Assembly (NCBI RefSeq): GCF_015832195.1 | Contig: NC_052027.1 | Coordinates: forward strand, 12,458,149 to 12,522,148 | DNA length: 64,000 nt | Reading direction: 5' to 3' | From: Motacilla alba alba | Lineage: Eukaryota; Chordata; Aves; Passeriformes; Motacillidae | Shown: positions 1 to 11,400 of the stretch, piece by piece | Position numbering within the stretch: the first letter of the stretch is position 1 | How the letters are laid out: each line of letters starts with the position of its first letter | Notes under the pieces: generated by a model | The model's database searches: none | The model's input: only the letters and a program-made list of their open reading frames with translations | What the model was told of the DNA's origin: nothing | Program-made: the position numbers and the translations under genes

Positions 1-226
1 TTAGGTGGACCAGGTAATAAATTAAATGATGCAGATTTGCTATGAATTACTGCTGCCCAGCTTTAAGATCTTTCTAGAACTATTCCAAGCTTTGTAGTTG
101 GCATGTTGACAACTTCCTTAAATTTTCTATGCTCATTCATTTTGCCAAGTTATTATTAGCTTTCAGTTTTATTTATTAATTTTATTTTCCCTTGCCCTGC
201 AGTTTTGTTTTGTTTTGTGTTTTCAG

Positions 227-266
227 GCCAGCTCTCTTGAAAGATAGAAGTGGAAGTTTTGATAAG
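227..266 (+). other. possible 5' non-coding exon of ASB14
   Basis: A pyrimidine-rich stretch ending TTTTCAG at 226 and a GTAAAA donor-like sequence at 267 bracket 40 bases with no coding sense just upstream of the start exon. It could be a 5' UTR exon. There is no direct transcript evidence, and the true promoter probably lies left of the window. Confidence 0.2.
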
Positions 267-510
267 GTAAAACAGAAGAGAGGTTTGAGCCTAACGGAGT
301 ATCTGAGATCTTGAATCTGCCAAGAACAGCCTTACTGCTTAATCATGTAACAGTGTAGTCATTTATTTTAAACTGTGTTTCATTTCTCTTGATACTGATA
401 CAGTGTTTGCTGTTTCTATTACTCCAGATCTAACCTAAAGATTTAACATCTGCTTCTAATTAAAAAACAGTGTTTCCCTACAAGAGTGATCCATGTGGTG
501 CTGATTTGCC

Positions 511-638
511 ATGAATAATTCTGTGTACATGGTTGATGGTGATTCTGATGAGGAAATCTCTACCCAGCGAGCTATTCAGGAAAGCTTACAAGATAGGCAT
601 AAATTTGAAACAAGTGGCAGTGCAACGGAGGTTGAAAG
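511..638 (+). CDS. ASB14: ASB14 coding exon 1
   Basis: Starts at the first in-frame ATG ([15 protein letters not shown]) and ends in phase 2 at a GTAATA donor. It encodes residues 1-42, including the UIM-like segment [16 protein letters not shown]. Confidence 0.8.
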
Positions 639-3600
639 GTAATAAGTTATTATTTCTATTTTGGGTGTTTTCTTGGCATTACTGCGAACATTTAGTAGAC
701 CTTATTTTCCTTTTTTAACTCCCTGACTTGTATTGTGCTGACTTTGTCCCATGGATACTGGAAAGCACTGGTAGCTCACTTATTCTGAGTTCTTCCTGAA
801 AAAGTGTACCTGTTTCTTGGAAAATATGAAATGTATGAAACTTTCAGGTGATGTTTTACATCAATATGTTAATGAGTATAAGGCTTTGTGAAGAAGATAA
901 GTAGGTGATGTAGAAGTAGATTGGTATGGGAGCTTCCCCTTATTTTAGCATTTAATTGTTGGCCTTTGTGTGAAAAATTCAGTATTTACAGTGTCAGGGA
1001 AAGATCAACAAAAACAGCGTTTCAATATGCTAAGCCCTCACAAAACCAATGTAACTTAGGAAAATCTGACGTATTGCCTAAATTAGAGTATTTGAAGTAA
1101 GATATAATTATATCCTTAGCTTCACATGAATTTTTACTTCTCATTTTATTCTTGTTCTGTTTATGCAGTTTCCAGTATACTGCAAGTAAGGAACGTGAGC
1201 AGATCATTGCAGCAATTCGGACAGTTAAGTACAAATGCACCACACTAAGCCTACACCCTGGGAATGGCTGAGCAATGCCTACTCTTTGGGGGTTTGATCA
1301 TCTGATTTAAATGCAGCTTTCCTTTATATAGTCTTGGGAGAAGTAAGGAAACTAAAAACAAGACATCCAAAAGCTAGCTTATTGGATAGGATCATGGAAG
1401 TGGGATGGGTTCAAGTGTCACCCCTTTCAAAAATTCCAGTGCTTCATCTCCTAAAATTAGAGGAAAAAACTCCAGGCCTTTCATTCATAATGAGCAAGAT
1501 GCACTGGTGGGATAAATGGCACTCAGTGTATTAGTTGCCTGAATTTTGTCTTATGATGTGTAATGGGATATGTATCTATGCTAAAATAACACAGGCCAAG
1601 AGGAGGCCTTGAAGAAGTTGGTGAGGCACAGTTCTGCTTTTGAAGAAGCAGATCAACAAGGCTGGCTTCCAGTGCATGAAGCTGCAGCACAGCTAAATAA
1701 GAACATCCTTGAAATAACTTTAAAAGGTACGAATTCCTTCTAGTTTTCCCCCAAAAAGTTTTACAAAGTATAGTTTGATTAATCATCCAACTTCAAATGT
1801 GTTCTGCTTTTCTGTATTTCAGCCTCCCGTGACATTACGTGGGAACAGTCCACTCTAAAAGGGGAAACACCTCTCTTGGTGGCAGTAAGAAATTGTTTTG
1901 TGGACAATGTCCACTTTCTCCTGCTCAATGGCTGCAACCCCAATGTTAAAAATGAAGAGGGAGATTCTCCTTTAGTTATAGGTGAATACTGTTTTTAGGG
2001 GTGGAGAGGTGAGGGAATGAGGTGAGGATACAGTTATACATTTTAGGTTTTAAGGTGAGATATTTGACTTCAATGCCTAAAATATTTTGCTATAAGGAGG
2101 AAAAAAAAAATCTCAGCATCGAATAGGTCTGTCCCTGTCTGTTTTTCTCAGATGATAATTAGCTTTCTCCATGCAGTGCAGAGTGCCATCCTCTGCTTTC
2201 TTTGGCATCTTTTCTGCAGTGGTGCCAGGTAGCGAGTCCTTCTGCTTCTTCATGCTATTACTGCCCTCCATGTCTGCAGGCATGGAACATTCATATTCTC
2301 TGCCCATATGGTATCTCCTTCATTGCATCAGCCTTTTTTTTCCCAAAAACCCATGGTAATTGGTTTTAATTATCCAAAATTATAGCAAACCAGCCTGATT
2401 TGTCTGCAGTATGTAGAGTGCAAAGCAGTGTTTGTCCCTATTTAAATATTGCTGTCATTAGTCCAAGGATGACAAGTGAAGAAGAAGACAGGCTGATATT
2501 CTCAGTTCACTTCTCTTTAATATTTTGTAATTTAGGAATAAGGTCCCCTAGCTACTATAATCCTAGTATAGTCTCCTACCCACATTCTTTGTGTGAATGC
2601 CACTTTAATTTGATCATGCACAAGAACTGTAATTCATGATTTCTAAAGAACTATATTTTGCCAAAATGTTTTTCAAAAACATTTTTGTTTTTCAAAATTC
2701 TGTGTTCATTTCCTTTGCTTCTCTCAGTCTGGGCTATGATGCTTTCATTCTCACTGAACCCTACCCAAAAAAAAGGAAAGTGTCTTCTCATTATCTAAAT
2801 TCTAAAGGAGCACTCTTAAGTTTCTTTCCATACATTTGTCTGTATTGGAAGGGTGGTTTCTTTTTCAAAACTGTTGTTAAAGGAGGAGAAAAAGGCCTAC
2901 CAATCACATGTAGGACCCTCAGCCCATCCCTGTAAAATTGCTGTAGTTTCAAGTCAGGGCCATCTGCTTAAAAAAAATGTACAGAACTCCTGGATACTTT
3001 TGAAGTGCACAGCATTTAAATGCATCCCCCAAGAGGGGGATGCATGGGATTTATCTAAAGCAGCCGTGTAGGTTACAGGACATCACAGTTTCTGTCACAG
3101 AATGCTGTCACTGGTGTTCAAGCAGCTGTGGCACATGAAGCTGATCAGCCTAATTTGTCCTTCTGAAGAACACTTGCTATCCTGCACAGCCTGGGAGATC
3201 AAAGAGAGAAGGAGGGAAGGGTGTTGCCTAATCATTCCATCCACTGAAGCTAATGCAAATTTCTCTGTTAAGATCCTGCCTGACTTAAGAGTTCAGGCTT
3301 ATTAAGCTAAGAAGGCATATGAAAGACTCATTATAAGCTTTGTTTCATATTGTGAATCAATATTCCACTGCTCGTGGAGATTAGACAGCTCTGGTGGCAG
3401 CTCCTGAGCACCAGGGCCGTGGGTGTGGTCTCCATCTAGTGGCAAGGAAAGCTGTGCTCGGTTCCATTACTAAATGCAACAGAGAAAAAATATCTACGGG
3501 GAGAAAAAGAGATTACCACGAAATTATTCATTTGCATACTTAGTGCTGTCCTGGAAGCAGAGAGCAGGCTTGTTGATGAGTTAAACATTTCAATGTAGAG

Positions 3601-6600
3601 TGGCATTTCTCATGGCATAAATAGCACTGCCAGGAACAGTGAGTAGTCACGATAGAGCAGCCACAGTGCACAGAATAGCACTGAATAACATCCTGTCTGA
3701 TGCTTTGCTTGCTGTCCTACAGCAATTAAACTTGATTCCTATGACATTGCCTCCTTGTTGCTGCGATCTGGTGCCAGAGTGAATTTGCGCTGTGTCCATG
3801 AGAGAACTGCTCTGCATGAGGCAGCCAGGCTGGGCAGGAAGGAGCTGGTACAGCTTCTCCTGGAGTCTGGAGCAGATCCTGACCCCCGCAGTGGATATGG
3901 GCTCACACCTCTAGCACTGGCTGCACAGATGGGACACACAGAAATTATGGAGCTCTTACTGCAAAAAGGTGAGACTTTATTATATAGGACCTTATAGGAA
4001 GAGAAGGCTTCAGATATGCTTTCAAAAACAGCAGCAGAAGTAGCTCACCTTACTAGAGAAAATTAAATGTCATCTGCGCTGAGGGTTGTTATGATGTAGT
4101 GAAGGCCTGATAAATACCAATTTGTATAATATTAAAATAATATATTAATATTTTAGTGAGTACTTATAATTGTTTTTTAAATGCTCTATTGTTTTCTCAT
4201 GTAGATAGATCATCCTAGGGCACACTTAACAAGATATTTATTGTGAAGAATTTCACATGATGGCTCAGCAGCATTGGAACTGGATTGCATGAACTCTTGG
4301 ATACTGGGTGCTCTCATGTTTACAGTTAAACCTGCCTGTTCTTTGTAAAGTAAAAAATTGAAATGCATTGTTTGTAAACCAAAAGCAATTGTTTTGATGA
4401 ATAAGAACCAAACCTTTTGCTGGTGCAGTTCTAGGAACGATTCTTACTGTGTTCAAAGCAATTTGAACCTTCTTGTTGTAAGGATTACATAAACAAATCT
4501 AAAATCAAGGATCCAATGTGAAGATTTATGCCACAGTGGTTCTGTTTGGTGGAGAATAGAATTCAAAATACCTTATCACTGGGAGGCTGGAGATATTAAT
4601 TGCAGGTGAATATTTACAGTGACTACTATGAAAATCCTTGCTGCTTCTTCCCAGGTGCAGATGTTCTTTCACAGGCAATGGACTGTGCTTCTATACTGTT
4701 TGAAGCAGCAGGAGGAGGAAATCCAGATTCTGTGAATCTTTTACTAGAATATGGGGCTGATGCCAATGTACCAAAGCACTCGGGTCATTTGCCAATCCAC
4801 AGAGCTGCATATAGAGGACACTTTCTGTGAGTTAATATACTTAAAAATCAAATAATAGTGACACCAGAAATAGTAATTTTACTAATTTTACCTTATTCAA
4901 AGCAGGCAGAAAATCTGTAGCTTTGTATGAGGAATTGTTTTTGACTGTGTAAATATGTCTGTTCTGTGTCTGAATATAAGAGACCAGTTAGGATTAAATC
5001 TTCATGATTTTAGGATGCACATCTTAATCCCTCTGGTGTTTCCCCATTTGTCACAAGTAGTAACACTGTCCAATCTGATGCTGAGGCTCTTGGAACATTG
5101 TCACTCTCTTTGGATCAGTTGTCTCATCTTCACCCCATCAGAGAAATGTCATTGGTGAATATACTAAATAGACAAATAGAGAGTAAGGGTTATCCCTGTT
5201 TTAAAGAGAGTAAGACTACTGCAAGATATTTATGCTGAAATCACAACTAACAAATGAGAATCAAGCACCTCAGTATTCTTAATTTCTGTATTAATATTTT
5301 CTGTATATTAATTGTTATATTTAAACTTGGACATATATATTGCATTATAGATTATATGTATTTGTGTTATAATACATATTCTGTTAATTCCCTAATCTCT
5401 ATAGGTTAAGCAGTAACACTATGCTTTCAACAGTCAGGAAACATTTCTATTGAAAAGGAATCATTAATTGCTACAGCAAGGAATGGGTTGTTCATGAATA
5501 ATAGTATAGTATAATAATATTTTATGTGTAGTAGATATAAAGTCAGTATCCATTGCTGGCTAACAATTTCAGTGTTAGCAATTCAAGTCGATGCATGCCA
5601 TGGTACTGATTTGCCATGGTACTTGTATATTAAGACTATTCTAACAGTCATGATGAAATCTGACACCAAACAAGACAGAGAAAATCCTAGATGAGTTAGG
5701 TGAAGCAGAATGTTTACGATTCTGAGATGCTTCTGGTTTTAATTTTTCAGAGCTCTAAAATATTTAGTTCCAGTGACTGATTTTTCTGCTATTAAAGAAA
5801 GCGGGATAAGTCCAGTTCACTCAGCAGCAGCAGGAGCACATCCTCAGTGCCTGGAGTTTCTCCTGCAGTCGGGTTTTGATGCCAATTTTATGCTGGCTCA
5901 GAGAGTTCGCAAAGGCTACGACGACCATCGGAAATCAGCCCTGTACTTCGCCGTTTCCAACGGGGATATCTGCTCAGCGCAGCTGCTGCTCAACGCCGGA
6001 GCCCTGACAAACCAAGATCCCATCAACTGCCTCCAAATAGCCTTGAGAATGGGCAACTACGAGTTAATGAATCTGCTGCTCCGCCACGGGGCCAACGTCA
6101 ACTACTTCTGCCGCGTGAACACCACGCATTTCCCGTCCGCTCTGCAGTACGCCCTCAAGGACGAGGTCATGCTGAGGATGCTGCTGAACTACGGCTACGA
6201 CGTGCACCGCTGCTTCGACTGCCCGTGGGGCAGCGGGGACCACTCCCACTACGTGACCGACGGCTGGACATCCACCGTCATCAAAGACACCATGGTAAGG
6301 GTGTCACACCTACCGCCTTCCTAAAACTGAATGGGAAGGGCTTAACGAGCTGTCAGAAAAAGAAGTTTTGAAGACAGTTTACACATAAACAGAGGAACAG
6401 GCTTTAAAGGTATTAAAATTAACCAGATGTTGTTATGAAGCCTAGTTCATGATGGCAGATGTTGTAAACAGTAATTTTGAGTTGTGAAAATATAGCTGAT
6501 GATTGCTAATGATCAGTAAGGAACTGGCTCTCCAGTGCTGTGTTGTCCATGCTGCAAAAGCAGAGATGTGCAGGCTGGCTCTCTGCACTGTCCTGTACCA

Positions 6601-7514
6601 GAACACCAGACAGGAAGGCTCTTGAAAGGACCCCTGGAGCTGGTGGGATAAGCACTGAGCAGAAATTAGCAAACCTAAAGAGCTTCCTGGAGACACTCAT
6701 CAGTGTCATTGTTTCACAGTTTGTAAAGTCCATTTGAGCCTAATAAACCCTCCTTTAACCTAAAGATAAGGGGATGATGCATGAACTGGGCTGGACTCCC
6801 TATTAAGCACCTGGGACACAAGTCTAAATTTCACTTCAGAATGGTAGCACTTCTTTTTAAGCACCAAGTCCCCAAATATACAGCTGCTTGAGTTTATTCT
6901 TAGATCTAGTACAAAATAACTGTCTCTCAGATTTTTAGATTCTACCAGTCAGGCTTAGGCAAGCTGTGGCAACCTCTATAACCCTGCTCAAGTAATTGTT
7001 CTTGCCCTCAGAGACAGAAGTAATTTACTGCAGTATCAAATATTACCCAACTAAATGTTTTGTTCCTATCAGTTCTGTGAAGTGATAACCTTGTCCTGGC
7101 TGAAGCACGTGTCTGGGAAAGTAGTGCGAGTCATGTTAGATTACGTTGATCACGTTAAGATTTGCTGGAAGCTTGAAGCAGTTCTCAAAGAACAGGAACT
7201 CTGGCCAGACATCCATTTCATTTTAAGTAAGTATCTGTTTACATTTTTAATGAAAACAAGCTGGTTTGGCATTGGGGCCTTTTTCCTTGGTAGCATTTTA
7301 ATTTTGCTCCTGCTTTCCAGCAAATCCTCGCTCTCTGAAGCACCTTTGCCGACTGAAGATCCGGGCGTGCATGGGCCGGCTGCGTCTCCGCTGTCCTGTC
7401 TTCATGACCTTCCTTCCACTGCCAAAGTGCTTGAAAGATTACATCCTCTACAAGGAATATGATCTTTATGGACAGGAAAACTTCACAGGGATCTACAACC
7501 TCAACTGTGCATAA
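511..7514 (+). CDS. ASB14: ASB14, ankyrin repeat and SOCS box protein 14 (nine coding exons)
   Basis: Coding exons: 511-638, 1169-1224, 1595-1726, 1823-1981, 3723-3968, 4655-4826, 5751-6294, 7073-7226, 7321-7514. They sum to 1785 bases, 594 residues plus TAA; the human protein is of similar length as I recall it. Seen: an acidic N-terminal UIM-like helix (residues 13-28, Ala21 and Ser25 in the expected spacing), a run of ankyrin repeats through residue ~480, and a C-terminal SOCS box (535-585) with BC-box [11 protein letters not shown] and a Cul5-box-like [12 protein letters not shown]. Family knowledge: ASB proteins bind Elongin B/C and Cullin5 through the SOCS box and present substrates through the ankyrins for ubiquitination. 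ASB14 rather than its paralogue ASB15 is inferred from the position next to APPL1. Oddity: the intron 2 donor begins TT (see findings), which may impair the gene if it is not a sequence error. Confidence 0.9.
1169..1224 (+). CDS. ASB14: ASB14 coding exon 2 with abnormal donor
   Basis: Follows a TTATGCAG acceptor and reads [19 protein letters not shown], residues 43-61. The phase required by exon 3 places the end at 1224, where the next bases are TTAAGT rather than GTAAGT. Ending one base earlier (1223, donor GTTAAGT) would put exon 3 out of frame. Confidence 0.7.
1595..1726 (+). CDS. ASB14: ASB14 coding exon 3
   Basis: The acceptor is ACACAG. Joined to a final G from exon 2, it reads [19 protein letters not shown], then an ankyrin core ([18 protein letters not shown]). 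Residues 62-105; donor GTACGA in phase 1. Confidence 0.85.
1823..1981 (+). CDS. ASB14: ASB14 coding exon 4
   Basis: The acceptor is TATTTCAG and the donor GTGAAT, phase 1 to phase 1. It encodes ankyrin-type sequence [20 protein letters not shown] followed by [20 protein letters not shown], residues 106-158. Confidence 0.92.
1982..3722 (+). other. ASB14 intron 4, no gene recognised
   Basis: Ordinary AT-rich intron. A 60-codon open stretch on the minus strand near 2113-2307 is lysine-rich but matches nothing I recognise. No tandem repeat stands out. Confidence 0.5.
3723..3968 (+). CDS. ASB14: ASB14 coding exon 5
   Basis: The acceptor is GTCCTACAG and the donor GTGAGA. It carries about two and a half ankyrin repeats ([20 protein letters not shown], then [20 protein letters not shown]), residues 159-240, phase 1 to 1. 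Confidence 0.95.
4655..4826 (+). CDS. ASB14: ASB14 coding exon 6
   Basis: The acceptor is TTCTTCCCAG and the donor GTGAGT. Residues 241-297 include ankyrin sequence [20 protein letters not shown] and [14 protein letters not shown]; the exon ends in phase 2. Confidence 0.93.
5751..6294 (+). CDS. ASB14: ASB14 coding exon 7 (large ankyrin exon)
   Basis: The acceptor is AATTTTTCAG and the donor GTAAGG. This 544-base exon encodes residues 298-479 with several ankyrin repeats ([52 protein letters not shown]) and the HRCFDCPWG segment typical of the ASB14/15 family. Its second part (from about 5900) is much richer in G+C and CpG than the first. Confidence 0.95.
7073..7226 (+). CDS. ASB14: ASB14 coding exon 8
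   Basis: The acceptor is TTCCTATCAG and the donor a perfect GTAAGT. Residues 480-530 read [20 protein letters not shown] and continue to the linker before the SOCS box; the exon ends in phase 1. Confidence 0.92.
7321..7514 (+). CDS. ASB14: ASB14 terminal coding exon 9 (SOCS box)
   Basis: The acceptor is TGCTTTCCAG. Residues 531-594 contain the whole SOCS box, beginning [18 protein letters not shown] with the Cul5-box-like stretch [20 protein letters not shown], then TAA at 7512-7514. Confidence 0.95.
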
Positions 7515-8401
7515 GTATTTGTCCTGTACTTCGAAGGGAATTTAATGTGGATAAGACTGTTGTGCTTTTTTTCTTTTGGGATTTTCTCTCCTCTGTATAT
7601 TAAGGACTCCAGCACTCTCCCCTCACCCTCTGAAGAAAATGGTGAGACCCCCAAAATGTAAGTATTGGTGATCCCATTCTAAGGATCTCCTGGACTATGA
7701 CCTATCTGCAAGTTATGGCAACAGTATTTGAAATGCCTGGTGTGACGAGTTAAGGAAGTGTACAATACAGGCTGCAAGCCCTGTGTTATGGCTAAGTTAA
7801 ACCTTGTCATGTCAGATACCACTACCAGGGTTAAACTCAGGGTTTATTTAAAGGTCAGGGATTTGACTAAAACCAGGAAGGGACATGGTTTTCTCTTGTA
7901 CTTCTTCCCTTCTCTTGGCAAGAAATAGTTTTTATTTGTGAAGTCCTACAGTGAAGTTCTGGAGAGCAGCCTAAGTAATTCTTCACCCAATAAAGCAATC
8001 CCCCATTCTAGGCAATTAAATGGGATTAAGCTTGAGAAATCTCCGCTTATCACAGCAGGCCATGTGACATACCAATGTTTCATCAAGGTGGCACTGCTGA
8101 AAGCTGTGTTAGCTCTGCAGCTCCTTCTCAGGTACAGGTATGTCTCATCCACCATGAATTTGCACTATTCTCTCTAGAACTGTGTTCTCCTTACACAGTG
8201 CTGTCCAAAGCCATGCTTGCAATTTTTGGAGTTCCTCTCTATAGAGCTGGAGCTTAAACTTTTGGAGACCTGTTGTTTTAGGAAGTTTTACAGAAGTCTT
8301 AGAAAGACCTACAGCATACCTCTTCCTTCTAAAAATACAGCAAATAACAGTTCCTATTTTAGAAAAAAAGAACTTCATCAACACATTTGGCATTAGTAAT
8401 A
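7515..8401 (+). other. ASB14 3' UTR and convergent intergenic gap
   Basis: The stretch between the ASB14 stop and the furthest candidate APPL1 poly(A) signal. It holds AT-rich non-coding DNA with no other recognisable gene. The two genes converge here, so their 3' ends may lie within a few hundred bases or overlap. Confidence 0.5.
7989..7994 (+). terminator. candidate ASB14 poly(A) signal AATAAA
   Basis: First canonical AATAAA on the plus strand after the ASB14 stop, 475 bases downstream. A second lies at 8573-8578. Which one is used cannot be told from the sequence. Confidence 0.4.
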
Positions 8402-8407
8402 TTTATT
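8402..8407 (-). terminator. candidate distal APPL1 poly(A) signal
   Basis: TTTATT on the plus strand, AATAAA on the APPL1 strand; the furthest of several candidates. An alternative at 8998-9003 is equally canonical. Confidence 0.3.
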
Positions 8408-11400
8408 CCTTCATAATCAAGTAAGCATAGATTTTTTTTTCTAGTTATACATGCATCTTTATCACAGAAGTTACAGAATTCAAAAGTCTGCTTTTCCCCA
8501 GAAAAATCTACAAACCTTATAAAATACAAATTTAACCTTAATGTGGTTATGGCCCATGGTTTTTTATCCCATAATAAACTAACTCAGCCTGTGAAGATAT
8601 GTCCAATGCCCCTGGTAATGGTTGTGCTGGTAGAGCCTCTGCACTCGGCTTGTTCCACAGAGCCCTCATGGCCCTGTCACTGCCCCACCATGGGCCCTGC
8701 CCTGCCAGCTGCCACAGCTCCTGCTCACCTTCAGTCTCTGATTGTTGCAAAAATAGGTTAAGAGCATTCCCAAGTGTAACCACTTCCTCTGAGGTTATCT
8801 GGCTATTACTATAAAAATTAAGAGGCCTGAGCTAGGCTTGACAACGGAGGGCTATACCTGCATGTCAGAACTTATTTTAATGGAAGGGAACACATCCTGT
8901 CACCAGTAATGGTACTTCCTGAAAGTCAGTATGACAAAGAATGCAGGAGGCTTTTGCATCAGTACAGGTCTCACCCAGAAAGTTACTATAGTTAAGCTTT
9001 ATTTAAAATATAAAATGCTGACTGGAGCCCTGGTACAATAGGGTTATTATCCATGTTTCCAAGATTAAGACAAAACAATCAGAGTTGACATAAATATGCC
9101 ATTGGTTGTTCTTAGTACAGCTATTCAGGGAAAATGTGCAAGTCAGTCTCAAACACTGCAAAAATCACTTACACTTCACCAGAACAGGACCAATCCAGAA
9201 CACCATCATAAGAATTTGATCACTCCACTCTATTATAAAAATGACCAGAAAGGTTGTACAAAATCCTCAGCTTGCAATAGAAACTTCATTAGGAATACAA
9301 GTGCATTCACAATGATACACTGACTCTTGTCATGACAACTTGGATATCACTGTGGCAGGGAAAACAATGCCAACTTAGTGCTTAATTAAAACAAGAAGCC
9401 TTGGGGACTAATTACCTTGTAAGAATTTTTGTAATATAGAGCAAGAGAAAGAATATAAAGTATCAGCTTTTGCTGTTACACTAGACAATATCTCTACTAA
9501 ATTCACTAAGCAGTGGCAGTTTTCTTTCTCTAGGTGAACTATTTCCTAAATAATAAAGACTGTATTGTAGCATAGTTTTCACCATTGGCTTGTCCCAAAT
9601 GCTGTGCAACTAATTAATCCATATTTACCTTAAGCATAGACAGAATTTACCTTAAACAGTCAAATTTATTTCTTTATATCCATGTAAGTCAATTACAGCT
9701 TCATAAATAGCATCGACTGTATCACAGTTTTCAGCTCTGGGTCTACATCCCCATACAGAGAAAATCTGACAGCCCTTTAGAAGGGGAATGTTTCTTAACT
9801 CTGAAATACTACTTTACTGTTAGACAATGATACAATTTCAAACTCAAACAGATTAAGGGAGTAAGACTATGACATGCAGCTGACTTTTCACTACCTGATC
9901 ATATCCAGTTAGATATGTTTCAGTAGTACATGACTTTGACCTTGTCCTCTGGTTTGGACTTTGCCAAAGCTAGCAGTGACCACAGAGGAGTGCCAGCTGT
10001 CATCTGTAATGCAATAAAATGCATACCCATAAGCACACCTGATATATTTGTATATTCATGCCTTTACATACATAAAGAACGTATGTAGCTTGAAACAGCT
10101 GACAGCAAGACTGGCTTGGTCTGCAGTGTGTAGATCTACACAGTGTAACAAGCTTCATATCCTCTCCTTAAGGGATAAAAGTTTGGCTGTAATTATGAGG
10201 CTGCAATTAGCAACATAACAAGTTAGTCCTGACCAACACTGCCAGTTCAGTACCTACATGAAATCACTTCAAAATCATGGACTAGAAAGAATATTTTCAG
10301 GAGTGACTGAAGTAATAGTAGACGCACATGAAGCAAACTACAGGTTCAGCCAAAGGTGCTTGAAAGATCAGTTTGTGAATAAAAGGCAGTAGAAAATAAT
10401 AAACAGGAGAGTTTCTCCTGTAAATTAGTAAAGGAAACCATCTAGTAGTTTAGTTACAGTAATAAAATACTCTGGTGGTGAAATTCTACCACAGCAGTTC
10501 CCAGCAGACCATGAGGTGTTCCTACTAAAAGTTATATACTCTCATGGAAAATACCAAGCATCATTCTGATTATTCTTCAACGAAGTTGTTTTCTAATGAA
10601 GTAGTTCTAAACCTTATAGGAAAAACGGTCATGTATGAAACCTCAGCAGCTGTTTTTGCCTTGAGATAGTTCTAATTACAACCTGTGTGATCCTCCCTAG
10701 GCAAAGCTCAGTAATTCTCACCCCCCTGCTAACTCAATCACCTTTCCTGTCTGACTTCCCCGACATGTCCTTTGCTCTTGCAGCTTTCATCATTACCCCA
10801 GATGCTTTTGTACTTTCTTGCTCATTTTACACCAGTGAAACTCCCCTGCATTTCATTCATGCATATCAATCTTTTAGTGGTTAAGATGAGAATCATCCAA
10901 CATAAGTGAAATGTATTTCACTCCTACTGTGTCTGTTTTAGAAAGCTACATTTAACGGCATATATGGAAAGCTTGAAAAGCAAATGGAGTAATTCCAATA
11001 TTTATTGCTAAATCCAAAAAATCCCATTTGACAGCAAATTCACCTGCTAACTTTAATAGCCTTTCTTCCTCATCTTTGCAGATTTATATCTATATGAATA
11101 ATGGTAGTTTTTGCGAAAAATACAGTAATTCTGTTTTCTGACATTTCTTCAATAAGGCTAATACAAAACAAGCTCCATATCAAAAATGCTTTTTCATGAG
11201 AGTGCTTGTCTATTATTTCTCCTCCCTCTGGAGCCTGGGCTACTGCAGCTCCAGTGCTTAACACAATTAGTCCTTCTCTGACAAGCTGAGGACTGGATTC
11301 TAGACTCTAGAGATCACTGATTTCATAGGCTCCCTTGCTGTTCCCAAACTGCTTCATCCTCAGAAAATACTTGAGAAAGACACAAGTAAGACACAGTAAC

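Noticed and set aside
2113..2307. A lysine-rich 64-codon minus-strand frame in ASB14 intron 4, considered as a processed pseudogene.
   Set aside because: No protein family recognised, no poly(A) tail or flanking duplication seen.
6295..6324. Reading on past ASB14 exon 7 to the stop at 6322-6324.
   Set aside because: A good GTAAGG donor at 6295 and a SOCS-box exon pair downstream in the right phase show that the exon ends at 6294; read-through would lose the SOCS box.
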